The notes: generated from the letters alone by a model not told the origin. A stretch of DNA of 64,000 nt from Rickettsiales bacterium (GCA_035765535.1 DASTXE010000006.1:434001-498000), one strand, 5' to 3'. Shown: positions 47,074-57,512, counted from the first letter of the stretch. Numbers and translations: made by a program.

Positions 47074-49302
47074 TTACTCAAATAAGTTAGAGCGCGGGAA
47101 ACCTGTCGGCGGCAGACGTCCTGCCGTTCCACGATGACCGAGCCAGGGCTTGATATCCTCTTCCGTGCGCACACGCTCACCGGATTTCCAGGAAAGCCCA
47201 TCCGCCTGGTTAAAAATCTTCACATCCGCCAGCGACCCGCCTTTATATTTTTGCAAGGCAACACCCTGCCCACGCGTCATCTCCGGGATTTCGCTGATCG
47301 GGAATATGAGCAGCTTACGGTTATCGCCGATCACGGCCACACTGTCGCCATCCACCACACGCAACGCAAGCGCACGCCCCTTATCGACTGTATTAAGAAT
47401 CTGCTTGCCGTTCTTCGTGCTCGCCACCACATCTTCCGATTTCACCACGAAGCCCCTGCCCGCATCGGACGCCACAAGGAACTTCACCTCCGGCACGAAC
47501 ACGCTTAAGTCGACAATGTCATGCTCGTTGCCAAGCTCAATAAACAGGCGCACAGGATCGCCATGCCCTTTGCCACGGGAAATCTTATCGCAAGGAATCG
47601 TGAAGAATTTCCCGTCCGTGGCAAACAGCAGCAGCTTGTCCGTCGTCTGCGCAAATATAAAGAATTTACCTTCGTCACCTTCTTTATATTTGATGTCGCT
47701 GAGATCGGTCGTATGTCCTTTAACCGCCCTGATCCAGCCCATCTTCGAGCAGATGATCGTGATCGGCTCTTTCTCGACCAGTGCCTCGATGGAAATGACG
47801 GAGACCGCAGGCGCATCTGCAAACTCAGTGCGTCTTCTGCCGATCTCGGTTGCTTCCCCGAACGCTTTCTTGATTTCCTTAATCTCTTTGGCAATCACCT
47901 TCGCGCGCTTTTCGTCAGAATTGGCGATTTCATTCAGCTCTTCCTGCTCTTTAAGCAGATTATCGTTTTCCTGGCGGATCTCAATCTCGTCCAGCTTACG
48001 CAACGAACGCAGGCGCATATTGAGGATAGCTTCGGCCTGTACGTCCGTAAGCTTCCACCGCTTCATCATCTTGGGCTTGGGTTCGTCTTCCTCACGGATG
48101 AGTTTGATCACTTCATCCAGATTCAGATAAGCAATAAGCAAACCGCCCAACACTTCCAGCCGGTGCGCGATCTTCTCAAGCCGGTACTTCGTGCGCCGCA
48201 GCACGACTTCATCACGATGCGCGAAAAATTCCAGAAGCACTTCACGCAGGTTCAGCACCTGCGGCATATTGCCCCCTGTCAGCACGTTCATATTCATATT
48301 GAAGCGCGTTTCCAGGTCCGTCACCTTGAAGAGCGATTCCATGAGCATGTCCGCATCGATCTGCCGGTTCTTCGGCTCGAGCACGATGCGTATTTCTTCC
48401 GTCGATTCATCACGGATGTTACCAAGGAACGGCAGCTTCTTATTTTTAAACAGCTCGGCAATTTTCTCGATCAGGCGCGATTTCTGAACCTGGTACGGAA
48501 TCTCCGTCACCACGATCTGGTAAAGCCCGTGGCTCAGTTGCTCTTTCTCCCAGCGCGCACGCACGCGGAAACTGCCGCGCCCCGTTTCATACGCCTGCAG
48601 GATGTTCTGGTGCGGCTCAACAACGATACCGCCCGTCGGGAAATCCGGCCCCTTGACGAACTCCATCAGCTTCGCAACCGATGCATTGGGATGCTGGATC
48701 AGGTAGATCAGCGCATCGCACAATTCGCCGACATTATGCGGCGGAATCGAAGTCGCCATGCCCACCGCAATACCTTCTGAGCCGTTAGCAAGCAGGTTCG
48801 GAAAGCTTGCAGGCAGCACGATCGGCTCATGGTCCTCACCGTCGTAAGTCGGGCGGAAATCCACCGTATCCTGATCGATCCCGGCCAGCAGCGCAACCGC
48901 CACATCCGTCAGACGCGCTTCGGTATAACGCATCGCGGCTGCGTTATCGCCGTCAATACTGCCGAAATTCCCCTGGCCTTCCACGAGCGGATAACGTACC
49001 GCAAAGGACTGCGCCAGACGCACAAGTGTATCGTAAACCGCCGTATCGCCATGCGGATGGTATTTACCGATAACGTCACCCACAACGCGGGCGCATTTTT
49101 TAAAGCCTGATTTCGGGTCGAGCTTGAGCTGCAGCATCGCGTAAAGCAGCCTGCGATGCACCGGCTTAAGCCCGTCACGCACGTCCGGCAGCGAACGGGA
49201 CATGATCGTGGAAAGCGCATACGCAAGATAACGCTCGGAAATCGCGTCTTTAAATGACACGTCCGTAATGATAGGCGTATTGTCTGATTTCTCTGGTTTC
49301 AT
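47074..49302 (-). CDS. parC: DNA topoisomerase IV subunit A
   Basis: ParC cuts and rejoins DNA to unlink daughter chromosomes. The 742-residue protein has the catalytic Tyr126 in [11 protein letters not shown], the quinolone-region motif [20 protein letters not shown], and a C-terminal beta-pinwheel (about 500-720) shorter than in GyrA and lacking a clear GyrA box. It is therefore ParC rather than GyrA. I chose ATG 49302 ([10 protein letters not shown]). parE is not in the window. Confidence 0.93.
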   Translation of the reverse strand: MKPEKSDNTPIITDVSFKDAISERYLAYALSTIMSRSLPDVRDGLKPVHRRLLYAMLQLKLDPKSGFKKCARVVGDVIGKYHPHGDTAVYDTLVRLAQSFAVRYPLVEGQGNFGSIDGDNAAAMRYTEARLTDVAVALLAGIDQDTVDFRPTYDGEDHEPIVLPASFPNLLANGSEGIAVGMATSIPPHNVGELCDALIYLIQHPNASVAKLMEFVKGPDFPTGGIVVEPHQNILQAYETGRGSFRVRARWEKEQLSHGLYQIVVTEIPYQVQKSRLIEKIAELFKNKKLPFLGNIRDESTEEIRIVLEPKNRQIDADMLMESLFKVTDLETRFNMNMNVLTGGNMPQVLNLREVLLEFFAHRDEVVLRRTKYRLEKIAHRLEVLGGLLIAYLNLDEVIKLIREEDEPKPKMMKRWKLTDVQAEAILNMRLRSLRKLDEIEIRQENDNLLKEQEELNEIANSDEKRAKVIAKEIKEIKKAFGEATEIGRRRTEFADAPAVSVISIEALVEKEPITIICSKMGWIRAVKGHTTDLSDIKYKEGDEGKFFIFAQTTDKLLLFATDGKFFTIPCDKISRGKGHGDPVRLFIELGNEHDIVDLSVFVPEVKFLVASDAGRGFVVKSEDVVASTKNGKQILNTVDKGRALALRVVDGDSVAVIGDNRKLLIFPISEIPEMTRGQGVALQKYKGGSLADVKIFNQADGLSWKSGERVRTEEDIKPWLGHRGTAGRLPPTGFPRSNLFE

Positions 49303-49361
49303 AATTCGTAAACTTCTATATACACCATACCAACGCCAAATCAACAGAGGGCTTGCGCTTT

Positions 49362-50153
49362 ATGCGGATTATTTACGCCACGGCAGTTTCCATCGCCATT
49401 TTCTCAGCCAATTGCGCCACTGCCGCGCCTGTCTGGATGCAGGATATGACATGGCAGGAAATAGACAAAGCCATCAAATCCGGGAAAACTACCGTCATTG
49501 TACCAACCGGCGGCATCGAACAGAACGGTCCGCATCTGACGCTCGGCAAACATAATTTCATTCTGGAAAAAACGGCGCCCGCTATTGCGGAAAAACTTGG
49601 CAATGCGCTGGTTGCTCCGATTATTCCTTATGTTCCCGAAGGTAACGCTACCCCTCCTGAAGGCCATATGCGATTTGCAGGCACTATCTCCATGCAGCCT
49701 GCTACCTTTGCGGCAGTGCTGGAAGATACGGCCGCGAGCCTCAAACAGCATGGCTTTAAATATATCTGCTTTATCGGCGAGCATGGGGGAAGCCAGGCCG
49801 TACAGGGCGACGTCGCCGCTAAACTCTCTGCACAATGGCATAAGGAAGGTGTGAGAGTCATTCAGGTCGATGATTATTACGATGCGGATAACGGCCAGGT
49901 CGCATGGGCGAAAAAGGCGGTGCCTGCCGAAAAAGATATCGAGGCACATGGCGGTTTTGCCGATACATCGGAAATGCTTGCCGTCGCTCCGCAGGAAGTG
50001 CGTAATAACTTGCGTGCCCCCTACGCAGCAGGCGATTACGAAAAAACCGGGGCCGCCGGTTCCTCCGTCCATGCAAGCAAGCAATATGGTGAAAAGCTGC
50101 TGGAACTGAAGGTTGAAGCAGCCGTAAAAGAAATCGAGAAAGCAGAGAAATAA
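49362..50153 (+). CDS. Exported creatininase-family protein
   Basis: The 263-residue protein has a Sec signal peptide (about residues 1-22, cut after ATA) and then a creatininase fold with the metal-binding patterns [42 protein letters not shown] and [13 protein letters not shown]. Family members are zinc or manganese amidohydrolases acting on creatinine and related small amides; the substrate here is unknown. ATG 49362 or an upstream TTG (49353) are both possible; GAGG lies at 49346-49349. The stop overlaps the trmFO start. Confidence 0.82.
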   Translation: MRIIYATAVSIAIFSANCATAAPVWMQDMTWQEIDKAIKSGKTTVIVPTGGIEQNGPHLTLGKHNFILEKTAPAIAEKLGNALVAPIIPYVPEGNATPPEGHMRFAGTISMQPATFAAVLEDTAASLKQHGFKYICFIGEHGGSQAVQGDVAAKLSAQWHKEGVRVIQVDDYYDADNGQVAWAKKAVPAEKDIEAHGGFADTSEMLAVAPQEVRNNLRAPYAAGDYEKTGAAGSSVHASKQYGEKLLELKVEAAVKEIEKAEK

Positions 50154-51448
50154 TGAATCCCATTCACGTCATTGGCAGCGGGCTGGCCGGCAGCGAAGCC
50201 GCATGGCAAATTGCTCAGGCCGGAAAATCCGTTATCCTTCATGAAATGCGCCCGCTTGTTAAAACCGATGCGCACCAAACCGACAAAAGCGCCGAGCTTG
50301 TCTGCTCCAACTCTTTCCGCTCAGACGATCACGTGAACAACGCCGTCGGCCTGCTGCATGAGGAAATGCGCCGCTGCGGCTCGCTCATCATGCGTGAGGC
50401 AGATAAACATAAACTCCCTGCAGGCTCCGCGCTTGCCGTAGACCGTGAAGGATTTTCGCAAGGCGTGACGGAAGCGCTTCAGAGCCACCCGATGATCACC
50501 CTCGTGCGCGAGGAAATCAGCAAATTACCCTCACCGGAATTTGGCGAAACTATTATCGCCACCGGTCCGCTCACTTCTGCAAAGCTTTCCGAATCCATTC
50601 TGAAAGTGACGGGCGAAGCCTATCTTTCCTTCTTCGATGCAATCGCCCCTATCGTGCTCAAAGACACGATCGATATGAATGTCGCCTGGTTCCAGTCGCG
50701 CTATAATAAAGGTGACGGTGCGGACTATATCAACCTGCCGATGTCCGAAACCCAATATTATGCTTTCATCGATGCGCTGATCGCAGGCGAAAAGACCGAG
50801 TTCAAGGAATGGGAAAAGAACACACCGTATTTTGAAGGCTGCCTGCCGATTGAAGTCATGGCGGAACGCGGGCGCGAAACATTACGCTTCGGCCCGATGA
50901 AACCCGTTGGCTTAGACAATCCGCACAATAGCGAACGGCCTTATGCCGTCGTGCAGCTGCGACAGGACAACAAACTCGGCACGATCTACAATATGGTCGG
51001 TTTCCAGACGAAATTGAAATACGGCGAGCAGCAGCGTGTGTTCCGCATGATACCGGGACTGGAGAACGCTGAGTTCGTGCGCCTGGGCGGCCTGCACCGC
51101 AACACCTTCATCAATAGCCCGAGATTGCTGACCGAAGATCTGCGCCTGAAAGCTGCACCGCATATCCGTTTTGCAGGACAGGTCACAGGCGTGGAAGGTT
51201 ACGTTGAAAGCGCAGCCACCGGTTTACTCGCAGGCCGTTTCGCTGCCGGAAAGATGACTCCTCCTCCCGCCACCACAGCACTGGGTGGATTACTGAATCA
51301 CATCACGGGCGGCGCGGAAAGCAAGCATTTCCAGCCGATGAATATCAATTTCGGCCTGCTTCCACCACTACAAGGAAAAATTCGCAAAGACGAACGCGCC
51401 GCACGCATGACAGGACGCGCAAAAGAAGATCTGTCCGGGTGGATATAA
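50153..51448 (+). CDS. trmFO: Methylenetetrahydrofolate-tRNA-(uracil-5-)-methyltransferase
   Basis: TrmFO makes 5-methyluridine at position 54 of tRNA, using folate and FAD. The 431-residue protein has the FAD motif [20 protein letters not shown], the HEMRP motif, CSNSFRSDD, and NINFGLLPP near the end. Start ATG 50153 overlaps the creatininase-like stop by one base (TAATG). It converges with the TlpA-like gene, 3 bases apart. Confidence 0.95.
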   Translation: MNPIHVIGSGLAGSEAAWQIAQAGKSVILHEMRPLVKTDAHQTDKSAELVCSNSFRSDDHVNNAVGLLHEEMRRCGSLIMREADKHKLPAGSALAVDREGFSQGVTEALQSHPMITLVREEISKLPSPEFGETIIATGPLTSAKLSESILKVTGEAYLSFFDAIAPIVLKDTIDMNVAWFQSRYNKGDGADYINLPMSETQYYAFIDALIAGEKTEFKEWEKNTPYFEGCLPIEVMAERGRETLRFGPMKPVGLDNPHNSERPYAVVQLRQDNKLGTIYNMVGFQTKLKYGEQQRVFRMIPGLENAEFVRLGGLHRNTFINSPRLLTEDLRLKAAPHIRFAGQVTGVEGYVESAATGLLAGRFAAGKMTPPPATTALGGLLNHITGGAESKHFQPMNINFGLLPPLQGKIRKDERAARMTGRAKEDLSGWI

Positions 51449-51451
51449 GGA

Positions 51452-51946
51452 TTATTTTTTAAGCAACGGCAGCACGTCCCGATCCAGATTCTTCCGGTTC
51501 AGCGGAATCAGGTCCGGGGAAACAGCCAGCCGAATGATCCCTTTTCGATCGATGACATAAGTCAGCGGAATAGCGTGCGGAGTATCGAATTCATTGGGAT
51601 GCATATCGTCTGCCATAAAAGCACTGAATGCATAAGGCTCCATAACCTTCTTCACCTTGTCGCGGTCACTGTAACGGTCAAGGCTGACTGCAATAATTTC
51701 CAGTCCGCCTTCATGGTGCGCACGGTAAAACCCATCCAGCGCCTGCATCTCTTCACGGCATAAAATACACCAGGTCGCCCAGAAATGCACCAGAACCACC
51801 TGCCCCCTGAGCTTACCCAAATCTACCGTATGTCCGCTTAAATCCTGCCCCGCCAGCGCAGGTGCTTCCTTACCTGCCGCGGGTTCTGCTGCCTGCGCAG
51901 GCAGGCAGACTATCAGCAGCAATAATGTTATAAGAACACGATTCAT
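51452..51946 (-). CDS. TlpA-like periplasmic thioredoxin
   Basis: The 164-residue protein has a signal peptide (cut near AQA, residue 19) and one thioredoxin-like domain with active site WCILC (Cys60, Cys63). Most TlpA/ResA proteins have Pro in place of the Leu. The following SLDRYSDRDKVKKVME and IPLTYVIDRKG (cis-Pro) match the TlpA/ResA class, which reduce or form disulfides in the periplasm. It is the last gene of the minus-strand run, starting 2 bases after the sensor-kinase stop. A role in keeping the kinase or YfiR-like cysteines in a redox state is an inference from context. Confidence 0.85.
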   Translation of the reverse strand: MNRVLITLLLLIVCLPAQAAEPAAGKEAPALAGQDLSGHTVDLGKLRGQVVLVHFWATWCILCREEMQALDGFYRAHHEGGLEIIAVSLDRYSDRDKVKKVMEPYAFSAFMADDMHPNEFDTPHAIPLTYVIDRKGIIRLAVSPDLIPLNRKNLDRDVLPLLKK

Positions 51947-51948
51947 GA

Positions 51949-53490
51949 TTAAGCCATATGTTCTGCTGTCGAGCCTGTATCCATCAGCTCGCTGATATAA
52001 GTGGGATCGGCAATGAAATGCAGCGTCACTTCCGTACCGACGCCGATTTCGCTGTCAATCGCAATACTGCCGTAATGCAGCGCCATCAGGTTGCGTGTAA
52101 GCGGCAGGCCAAGACCCGTGCCGCCGTAACGGCGGTTCAGTCCGCTATCCACCTGTTCGAAGCCCTGGAATACGCGGGAGATGCTTTCCTTCTCCATGCC
52201 TATGCCGCTATCACGAATGGTAATGACAAAATCCGTGACAATGCCACCGCGCATATACGGAGTTACCCGCATATACACATTACCGCCCGACTGCGTGAAC
52301 TTCACGGCGTTGGACAGGATGTTGAGAATGATCTGGGAGAAACGCAGACGGTCGGCAATAATCGGAGTGGTCTGCTCCGGAAGCTCGGCTGTAATGGTAA
52401 CGCCGCATTCCGCCGCACGCTTCTCCATAATGCGGATACACTTGCTGATGGCGCCGACAATATCCACGCGCTCGAACATGAGGACCATCTTGCCAGATTC
52501 CGCTTTGGAAAGATCCAGAATATCGTTGATGATATCCAGCAGATGACTGCCGGCGCTGTTGATGTCATTCGCATATTCAAGATACTTCTCGCTGCCGAGC
52601 TTACCGAACAGCTGCTCTTTGAAGACCGATGAGAAACCGATAATCGCATTCAGCGGCGTGCGCAGTTCATGGCTCACATTGGCCAGGAAATGCGACTTGG
52701 CGATGCTTGCGCTTTCCGCATCTTTCTTCGCCTTGCCTAACTCTTCATTCTGACGCAACAGCTTGCGATCACGCGCCTGGATCTCATCCAACATCGCATT
52801 GAATGCATCGATCAGCATGTCAATTTCATTGTCGCTGCGCCCGCCCACAGGAACATATTCCTGCGCCATGCGAAGCGAGAAATCTTCTTCCACCGTGACA
52901 CGCCGCGCCGTATCGGCAAGCGCAAGTATCGGCTGGGAAATCGTGCCCTGCACACCGAGCGCAAACAAAGAAGACCCCATGCCGATGACGATGATAATCG
53001 CCAGAGCGAGAAAAATCTGCTTGATCAGATACGCCCTGATCTCGCGCATATCGGATTCAAGCACGATCGAAGCCACCAGCATGCCGTTATTGTCCAGATG
53101 CTTGATCACAAGTGCATTGCCCTCGTAATCCCCTACCCCTTCGGAGCGCCCGTTAATGTCAGGGCAGGTCTTATCCTGGACGGAAGAACTGAAATAAGCT
53201 GCCGCCGGAACAGCACTCGCATCATACATGCATACGCGCAGGATAGAAGGCTTGGAGCTGAAAACATCACGCAGATTATTGGTCGCCGCGTCTTTCTGGT
53301 CGAAACTGATATAAGCCAGATTGCTTTTGCCCACGTTAACGGCTGTATCTTCGAGCTGCGAAAGCAGGCTCTCGCGCATATTGTATATACCAATCAGCGT
53401 AATGATGATCGTCGTCAGGATGATCGCAACCCCGCTGACTACTGTAATCAGTAGTGTAAGACGCTTTTTAATGGTTGCATGTTTCATCAT
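51949..53490 (-). CDS. Membrane sensor histidine kinase
   Basis: The 513-residue kinase has transmembrane segments at about 12-36 and 156-180 around a periplasmic domain (about 38-155), a HAMP linker (about 182-236) and a short coiled coil. HisKA follows with His274 in FLANVSHELRTPLNAIIGF, then HATPase_c (about 385-495; NILSNAVKFTQ, DSGIGM, GGTGLGLPL). There is no receiver domain, and no response regulator is nearby. The periplasmic domain has two cysteines (Cys87, Cys109). It follows the YfiR-like gene by 12 bases; that pairing normally features a diguanylate cyclase, so a kinase partner is less usual. Confidence 0.88.
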   Translation of the reverse strand: MMKHATIKKRLTLLITVVSGVAIILTTIIITLIGIYNMRESLLSQLEDTAVNVGKSNLAYISFDQKDAATNNLRDVFSSKPSILRVCMYDASAVPAAAYFSSSVQDKTCPDINGRSEGVGDYEGNALVIKHLDNNGMLVASIVLESDMREIRAYLIKQIFLALAIIIVIGMGSSLFALGVQGTISQPILALADTARRVTVEEDFSLRMAQEYVPVGGRSDNEIDMLIDAFNAMLDEIQARDRKLLRQNEELGKAKKDAESASIAKSHFLANVSHELRTPLNAIIGFSSVFKEQLFGKLGSEKYLEYANDINSAGSHLLDIINDILDLSKAESGKMVLMFERVDIVGAISKCIRIMEKRAAECGVTITAELPEQTTPIIADRLRFSQIILNILSNAVKFTQSGGNVYMRVTPYMRGGIVTDFVITIRDSGIGMEKESISRVFQGFEQVDSGLNRRYGGTGLGLPLTRNLMALHYGSIAIDSEIGVGTEVTLHFIADPTYISELMDTGSTAEHMA

Positions 53491-53502
53491 ATGATCTGCG
53501 TC

Positions 53503-54078
53503 CTACTTGATGACTTCCGCTGCGATCTGCAGCAGCCTCGCATCAATACTGAGTCCGCTGGCTTCCGCCGACTTCAGGTTGATACGCAGATTGATTTTAT
53601 CCTTGGAAAAAAGCCCAATACTTTTCCCCACCGTAACCATTTCGATGATGCCACCTTCATCCGCAAACCCTTTCGATTCGCTGATGCTGAGCACAGGATG
53701 GTGCACCACATGTGAAAGCAGTGAGGAGATAGAGTCTTCGGCGTCCTTGCCGACAAACAGCACATGACATGACTCAAGCGCATTCCCGGAAGCAGTAGTA
53801 TTAATCGTCACTGCAAAATTCTGCCGATGGGCCTGTTCGAAGCTAGTAAAATAATTACTGAAATCCTTATCGCCGACAATGCAGACTGTCGCCGCATTGC
53901 TGGTCTTAGGCGTTACGGCGCCCGGCCAGTCGACAAACTTGAGAAAGTTATAAATGAATGCGATTCGGATACGGTACTGCGCAACTTCCTTGCCGCTCTC
54001 TTCATCCGCTATGGCAGGAACGAGCGTACACGTACACCAGATCAGAGCAAGCATGAGAATTGAAAATATTCTGCGCAT
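53503..54078 (-). CDS. YfiR-like periplasmic protein (DUF4154)
   Basis: The 191-residue protein has a signal peptide (cut near AIA, residue 24) and the YfiR/DUF4154 domain (about 35-185) with YNFLKFVDWPG, CIVGDKDF, CHVLFVGKDAE and the terminal LQIAAEVIK. In Pseudomonas YfiR represses the membrane cyclase YfiN in a redox-sensitive way. Here two cysteines remain in the mature part (Cys66, Cys104), and the downstream partner is a histidine kinase. Location between a TonB receptor and the kinase suggests it couples the two. Confidence 0.85.
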   Translation of the reverse strand: MRRIFSILMLALIWCTCTLVPAIADEESGKEVAQYRIRIAFIYNFLKFVDWPGAVTPKTSNAATVCIVGDKDFSNYFTSFEQAHRQNFAVTINTTASGNALESCHVLFVGKDAEDSISSLLSHVVHHPVLSISESKGFADEGGIIEMVTVGKSIGLFSKDKINLRINLKSAEASGLSIDARLLQIAAEVIK

Positions 54079-54271
54079 AATGAGGTATTCTAGCGGGAAT
54101 GTATTAAATAAGCCTTAACTGGAGGAGGAGTAACCGGCATCTTCGCAAATTCCTGAATATTAACCTGAGAATGTGGCAGAAAAGTAACGGTGCTTTTCCT
54201 GCATGACGGCACGCAAACAGCCCAGTTGCATAACTCAGCAGAATCACAATAGCAAGGGTTTCAGTCAGGAA

Positions 54272-56308
54272 TCAGAACCGCACCGTGGCCTTGGCAAGCA
54301 CGCTTCTGCCGACTTCAATGGGAGCCTGATAAATGAAGCCAGTGAATTCCTGGTGTTCGGACCTCAGCAGATTCTGGCCAATCAGGCTTAAATCCACGCC
54401 ACTCATCGGCACCCAGCCAAGACGCATATCCAGTCGTGTATAAGCTGGCACGGAAGTTGGCGCTGCTGACTGCACATTCGGCAGTTGGTCTACGTGATAC
54501 ACCATTGTATCCCACTGCATATTATGCGGCAGATCCACATAGGAACGCAGGCTGAACTGCTGGTTTGGAGCATTACCTTGCCTCGTGACAAGACTGCTAC
54601 CAATAATATCCAGATGCGAAACATATATCGTGTAACTGCCGTTGAACTTAATATTTTTGGTTGCCTGCCATGTAGACGCGAGTTCCACGCCGTGTGTTTC
54701 ACCGCTATTAGCGTTACCCACAACCTGAGGAGCGTACGTATAAGTGCCCATGAAAGGATCGAACCTTGTGCTGGTAGCACCACTCGAAAGAGAGGCTAGA
54801 TCGTGATAATAATTATAATATCCCGTCACATCTACCGAGAGATCTTCGCGCGGCATTACGCGGTAACCAAGCTCATACGAGAGCACATCTTCTGAATCAG
54901 CAAAGGGATTGCCTTTTTCAGCAACCACCGTATTGCCTGAAGGCACCGCCAGCACAAGGCTCAGATCCTGGTTGGATTGGTTCGGTGTATGGACAGCCTT
55001 GGAAACCGCTGCCCACACGGTCTGTGTGTCGGAAGGCAGCCAGGTAATCCTGGCGCTCGGTTCATATTCGAATCCGCTGAAATCATTATGCTCGAACTTG
55101 CTGCCAACCGTCAGGAACAATTTGTTCTGCACAATGGAAATTTTGTCCTGAAGGAAGCTGCTGTACAGATTCTCATAATAATTTTCCGGCTGAAAACTGA
55201 CATAGAAATCATTGCCGGTAATACTGGTAATACGGCGATATCCAAGCCCCCATGTCACTTCATTATATTTATTAGGTGTCCAGTTATGCTGAAAGTCGAA
55301 ATCCGTTGTCTGAGTATGGAAGCTCGTTCCATTGGCTGCATAATCGAAAAGCTCACGCACCGTATCGTCATAGTAAGCCTGTAGTGTGATATCCGAGGTG
55401 CTGCTGAACTCATGCTTCCAGCGTCCCAGCACATTCATACCGCTTACATGGTCCGTATCGTTCACTAACTGAAACCGTGAAGGTGAAACAGTGGAAGTCA
55501 CAGGTAATGTGCGTATTGCATTTTCTTTGCCCTGATAGACATCCCCTTGCAATGTTCCCGTATCTTTGCCGGCTCCATTCCAGTCCATGCGGAAACCGCC
55601 CTGCCCGTTATCCCAGGCATCGCCTGCACCCTTTCCATTCAGGTTGTGCTGCTGGTTATAGTCAAAATACTGGGCATAGGTACGATACGCCAGGTTGCCG
55701 GACGTACCACCATAACGCGCACTGGTGGAAACACGCTCCTGCGTTCCCGTCGCTGCTGAAACAAGAGTGCCTTGAGTGTCTTTCGCATTCTTCGTGATAA
55801 TATTGATTACGCCATTGACCGCATTCGCTCCCCAGAGCGTTGCCCCCGGTCCGCGGATCACCTCAATACGGTCAATATCTTCCAGTATCAAATTCTGTAC
55901 ATCCCAGAACACACCTGAAAACACCGGAGAATATACGGTTCTGCCGTCAATCAGCACCAGCAGCTTGTTGGAAAACTGGCCGTCAAACCCGCGTGAAGCA
56001 ATCGCCCATTCATTGGAACCTGCTTGCGCCACCTGCAATCCCGGCACCATGCGCAGTAATTCAGGTACGCTCTGCATACCGGAACGGCGGATATCTTCCT
56101 GCGTAATAACATAAAGCGCCGCAGGAGCCTGCGACGCTTTTTCATCCCTTTTGGATACCGAGGTGACATCCATATTGACCAACTGCTGTAATGACATATT
56201 AAGCAAGTCGCTGTCATTACTCAGATCGCTTTCCTGAGCAACCGCCATTTCGGATAAGCTACAAAGCGCACTTGTCAAAAGAAACGCCATCAACAGATTA
56301 TTACGCAT
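54272..56308 (-). CDS. TonB-dependent outer-membrane receptor
   Basis: The 678-residue protein has a signal peptide (cut near VAQ, residue 25), a plug domain (about 55-170; ASQAPAALYVITQEDIRRSG, IEVIRGPGATLWGANAVNGV) and a 22-strand barrel ending in AKATVRF. The plug is of the type often linked to YfiR-like and signalling genes. The ligand is unknown; no siderophore or cobalamin genes are near. It lies 178 bases after the acyltransferase-like gene and 193 bases before the YfiR-like gene, on the same strand, so separate transcripts are possible. Confidence 0.9.
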   Translation of the reverse strand: MRNNLLMAFLLTSALCSLSEMAVAQESDLSNDSDLLNMSLQQLVNMDVTSVSKRDEKASQAPAALYVITQEDIRRSGMQSVPELLRMVPGLQVAQAGSNEWAIASRGFDGQFSNKLLVLIDGRTVYSPVFSGVFWDVQNLILEDIDRIEVIRGPGATLWGANAVNGVINIITKNAKDTQGTLVSAATGTQERVSTSARYGGTSGNLAYRTYAQYFDYNQQHNLNGKGAGDAWDNGQGGFRMDWNGAGKDTGTLQGDVYQGKENAIRTLPVTSTVSPSRFQLVNDTDHVSGMNVLGRWKHEFSSTSDITLQAYYDDTVRELFDYAANGTSFHTQTTDFDFQHNWTPNKYNEVTWGLGYRRITSITGNDFYVSFQPENYYENLYSSFLQDKISIVQNKLFLTVGSKFEHNDFSGFEYEPSARITWLPSDTQTVWAAVSKAVHTPNQSNQDLSLVLAVPSGNTVVAEKGNPFADSEDVLSYELGYRVMPREDLSVDVTGYYNYYHDLASLSSGATSTRFDPFMGTYTYAPQVVGNANSGETHGVELASTWQATKNIKFNGSYTIYVSHLDIIGSSLVTRQGNAPNQQFSLRSYVDLPHNMQWDTMVYHVDQLPNVQSAAPTSVPAYTRLDMRLGWVPMSGVDLSLIGQNLLRSEHQEFTGFIYQAPIEVGRSVLAKATVRF

Positions 56309-56486
56309 AATCCCCCTCGCACTATTTGCAATATGGCAATTCTTATCAGGAAAAAGTTAAATATTATTTAATAAAATGCACTGTATTATAGAAAAGGGCC
56401 TTATTTCTATAGATAAATCAATGCCCCATCGCACATTTCCAAATAGGTGCGACTTATAAACAACAGTTCAACCGTGTAATTAGAGC

Positions 56487-57290
56487 TTAAAGGACCGCGC
56501 TGTCGTAGGACATCCGAACGATGGAATTGTTAAATACCATCTTGTCGGCAATCGCTGCATTCATCACGCAAGGCTTATTATGCATGCTGGCAGACGAGGT
56601 ATATTCCGTTCCCCTCACTACCGATTTATCAATAACCGAGCTCATGAGATACAGCTTAATCTCTTCCATGGTAGGATAGACCGGTAACGGCACATCCATA
56701 TGCACCTTGGTATCTTTCCACCCCATACCCACGAATTCCTGCCTGTAGAGGCGTGAATTGATTAACGGGCAGATAGCAAACAGCATATGCACATTCAGGG
56801 CAACAGACTTCTGGATGGCGCGGCGCAGGATTTCCCGTGAGATTTCACCGTTGCGGAATTCCGGCAGAATCGCAACACCCGAAACCTGTCCGTAAGATAA
56901 TTGCTTATGTTGAAGATACGGAAAGAGCTTTTCCAAACGGAAATCTTCTATTTCCATAGGTAAAAGATGAGGGCGACGCGGTGTCTTGATATTAAGCCTT
57001 GCGCCACCGATGCAAAAATTACCCATTTTAGCGACTAGAATATAGCCATTGCGATCATACTCGCATTCTGCACCGGAATAGCGGGTCAACCCCAGCACTG
57101 AGCCGAAACCGTCTTCACGTATACGGTAATATTGGTGAAGCAACCCGGGATCACGGGTGAATTCAAAAACAATCTCCGGTTGCTTGGGCCTGGAATAACG
57201 CCGAATGAGCGCTTCTTCCGTATCGGGATCAAAGGAGGAGGACTGGGAAACGCCGTTTTCCGAGGGTACGGAACCTGTCAGGGGAATCAT
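56487..57290 (-). CDS. LuxI/FeeM-like acyltransferase-fold protein
   Basis: The 267-residue protein shows an autoinducer-synthase-like GNAT pattern: YYRIREDGF (Arg58, Phe62), ECEYDRNGYILVAK (Asp79), GGARLNIKTPRRPHLLP (Arg98) and SGVAILPEFRNG. These align with LuxI residues Arg24, Phe28, Asp45 and Arg70. It lacks the LuxI Trp34 and Asp48 equivalents, and Glu100/Arg103 are replaced by Gln135 and Gly138. N-acyl amino acid synthases of the FeeM type are therefore an equal or better fit. ATG 57290 is set by GGAGG 8 bases upstream; ATG 57305 has no ribosome site. No LuxR-type gene is nearby. Confidence 0.6.
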   Translation of the reverse strand: MIPLTGSVPSENGVSQSSSFDPDTEEALIRRYSRPKQPEIVFEFTRDPGLLHQYYRIREDGFGSVLGLTRYSGAECEYDRNGYILVAKMGNFCIGGARLNIKTPRRPHLLPMEIEDFRLEKLFPYLQHKQLSYGQVSGVAILPEFRNGEISREILRRAIQKSVALNVHMLFAICPLINSRLYRQEFVGMGWKDTKVHMDVPLPVYPTMEEIKLYLMSSVIDKSVVRGTEYTSSASMHNKPCVMNAAIADKMVFNNSIVRMSYDSAVL

Positions 57291-57433
57291 AGACGCCGCC
57301 TCCATTTATTAATTTTGCATTAATTATTATTAATAAATAGTTAATTTCCGATCTAATTGCAACAGGAATTTTGTAAAATCTTTATGAAAAATTTATACGG
57401 CGCTTTTTTGCTATAGATCCAGCCACTTTCTAC

Positions 57434-57462
57434 TTGACCATCCCATGCCTTAGGCGTATTTT
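57434..57462 (+). promoter_or_regulatory. Promoter of the mraZ division cluster
   Basis: TTGACC (57434-57439) and TATTTT (57457-57462) are 17 bases apart; transcription would start near 57469, 44 bases before mraZ. A CCCA word lies in the spacer. Confidence 0.5.
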
Positions 57463-57506
57463 CCCATTATAGCCCATGAAATTCCATTTTATCCCAAATT
57501 ATCCCA
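57463..57506 (+). promoter_or_regulatory. MraZ operator: five decamer repeats
   Basis: The words CCCA, CCCA, TCCA, CCCA and CCCA begin at 57463, 57473, 57483, 57493 and 57503, exactly 10 bases apart. On the minus strand these read TGGG, the element that MraZ recognises as tandem repeats spaced by about one helical turn. The array covers the whole leader up to the mraZ start. Confidence 0.75.
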
Positions 57507-57512
57507 AACAAG

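Noticed and set aside
47521..48780. A 419-codon plus-strand open frame opposite parC
   Set aside because: parC is certain in this stretch, and the antisense product has no family character.
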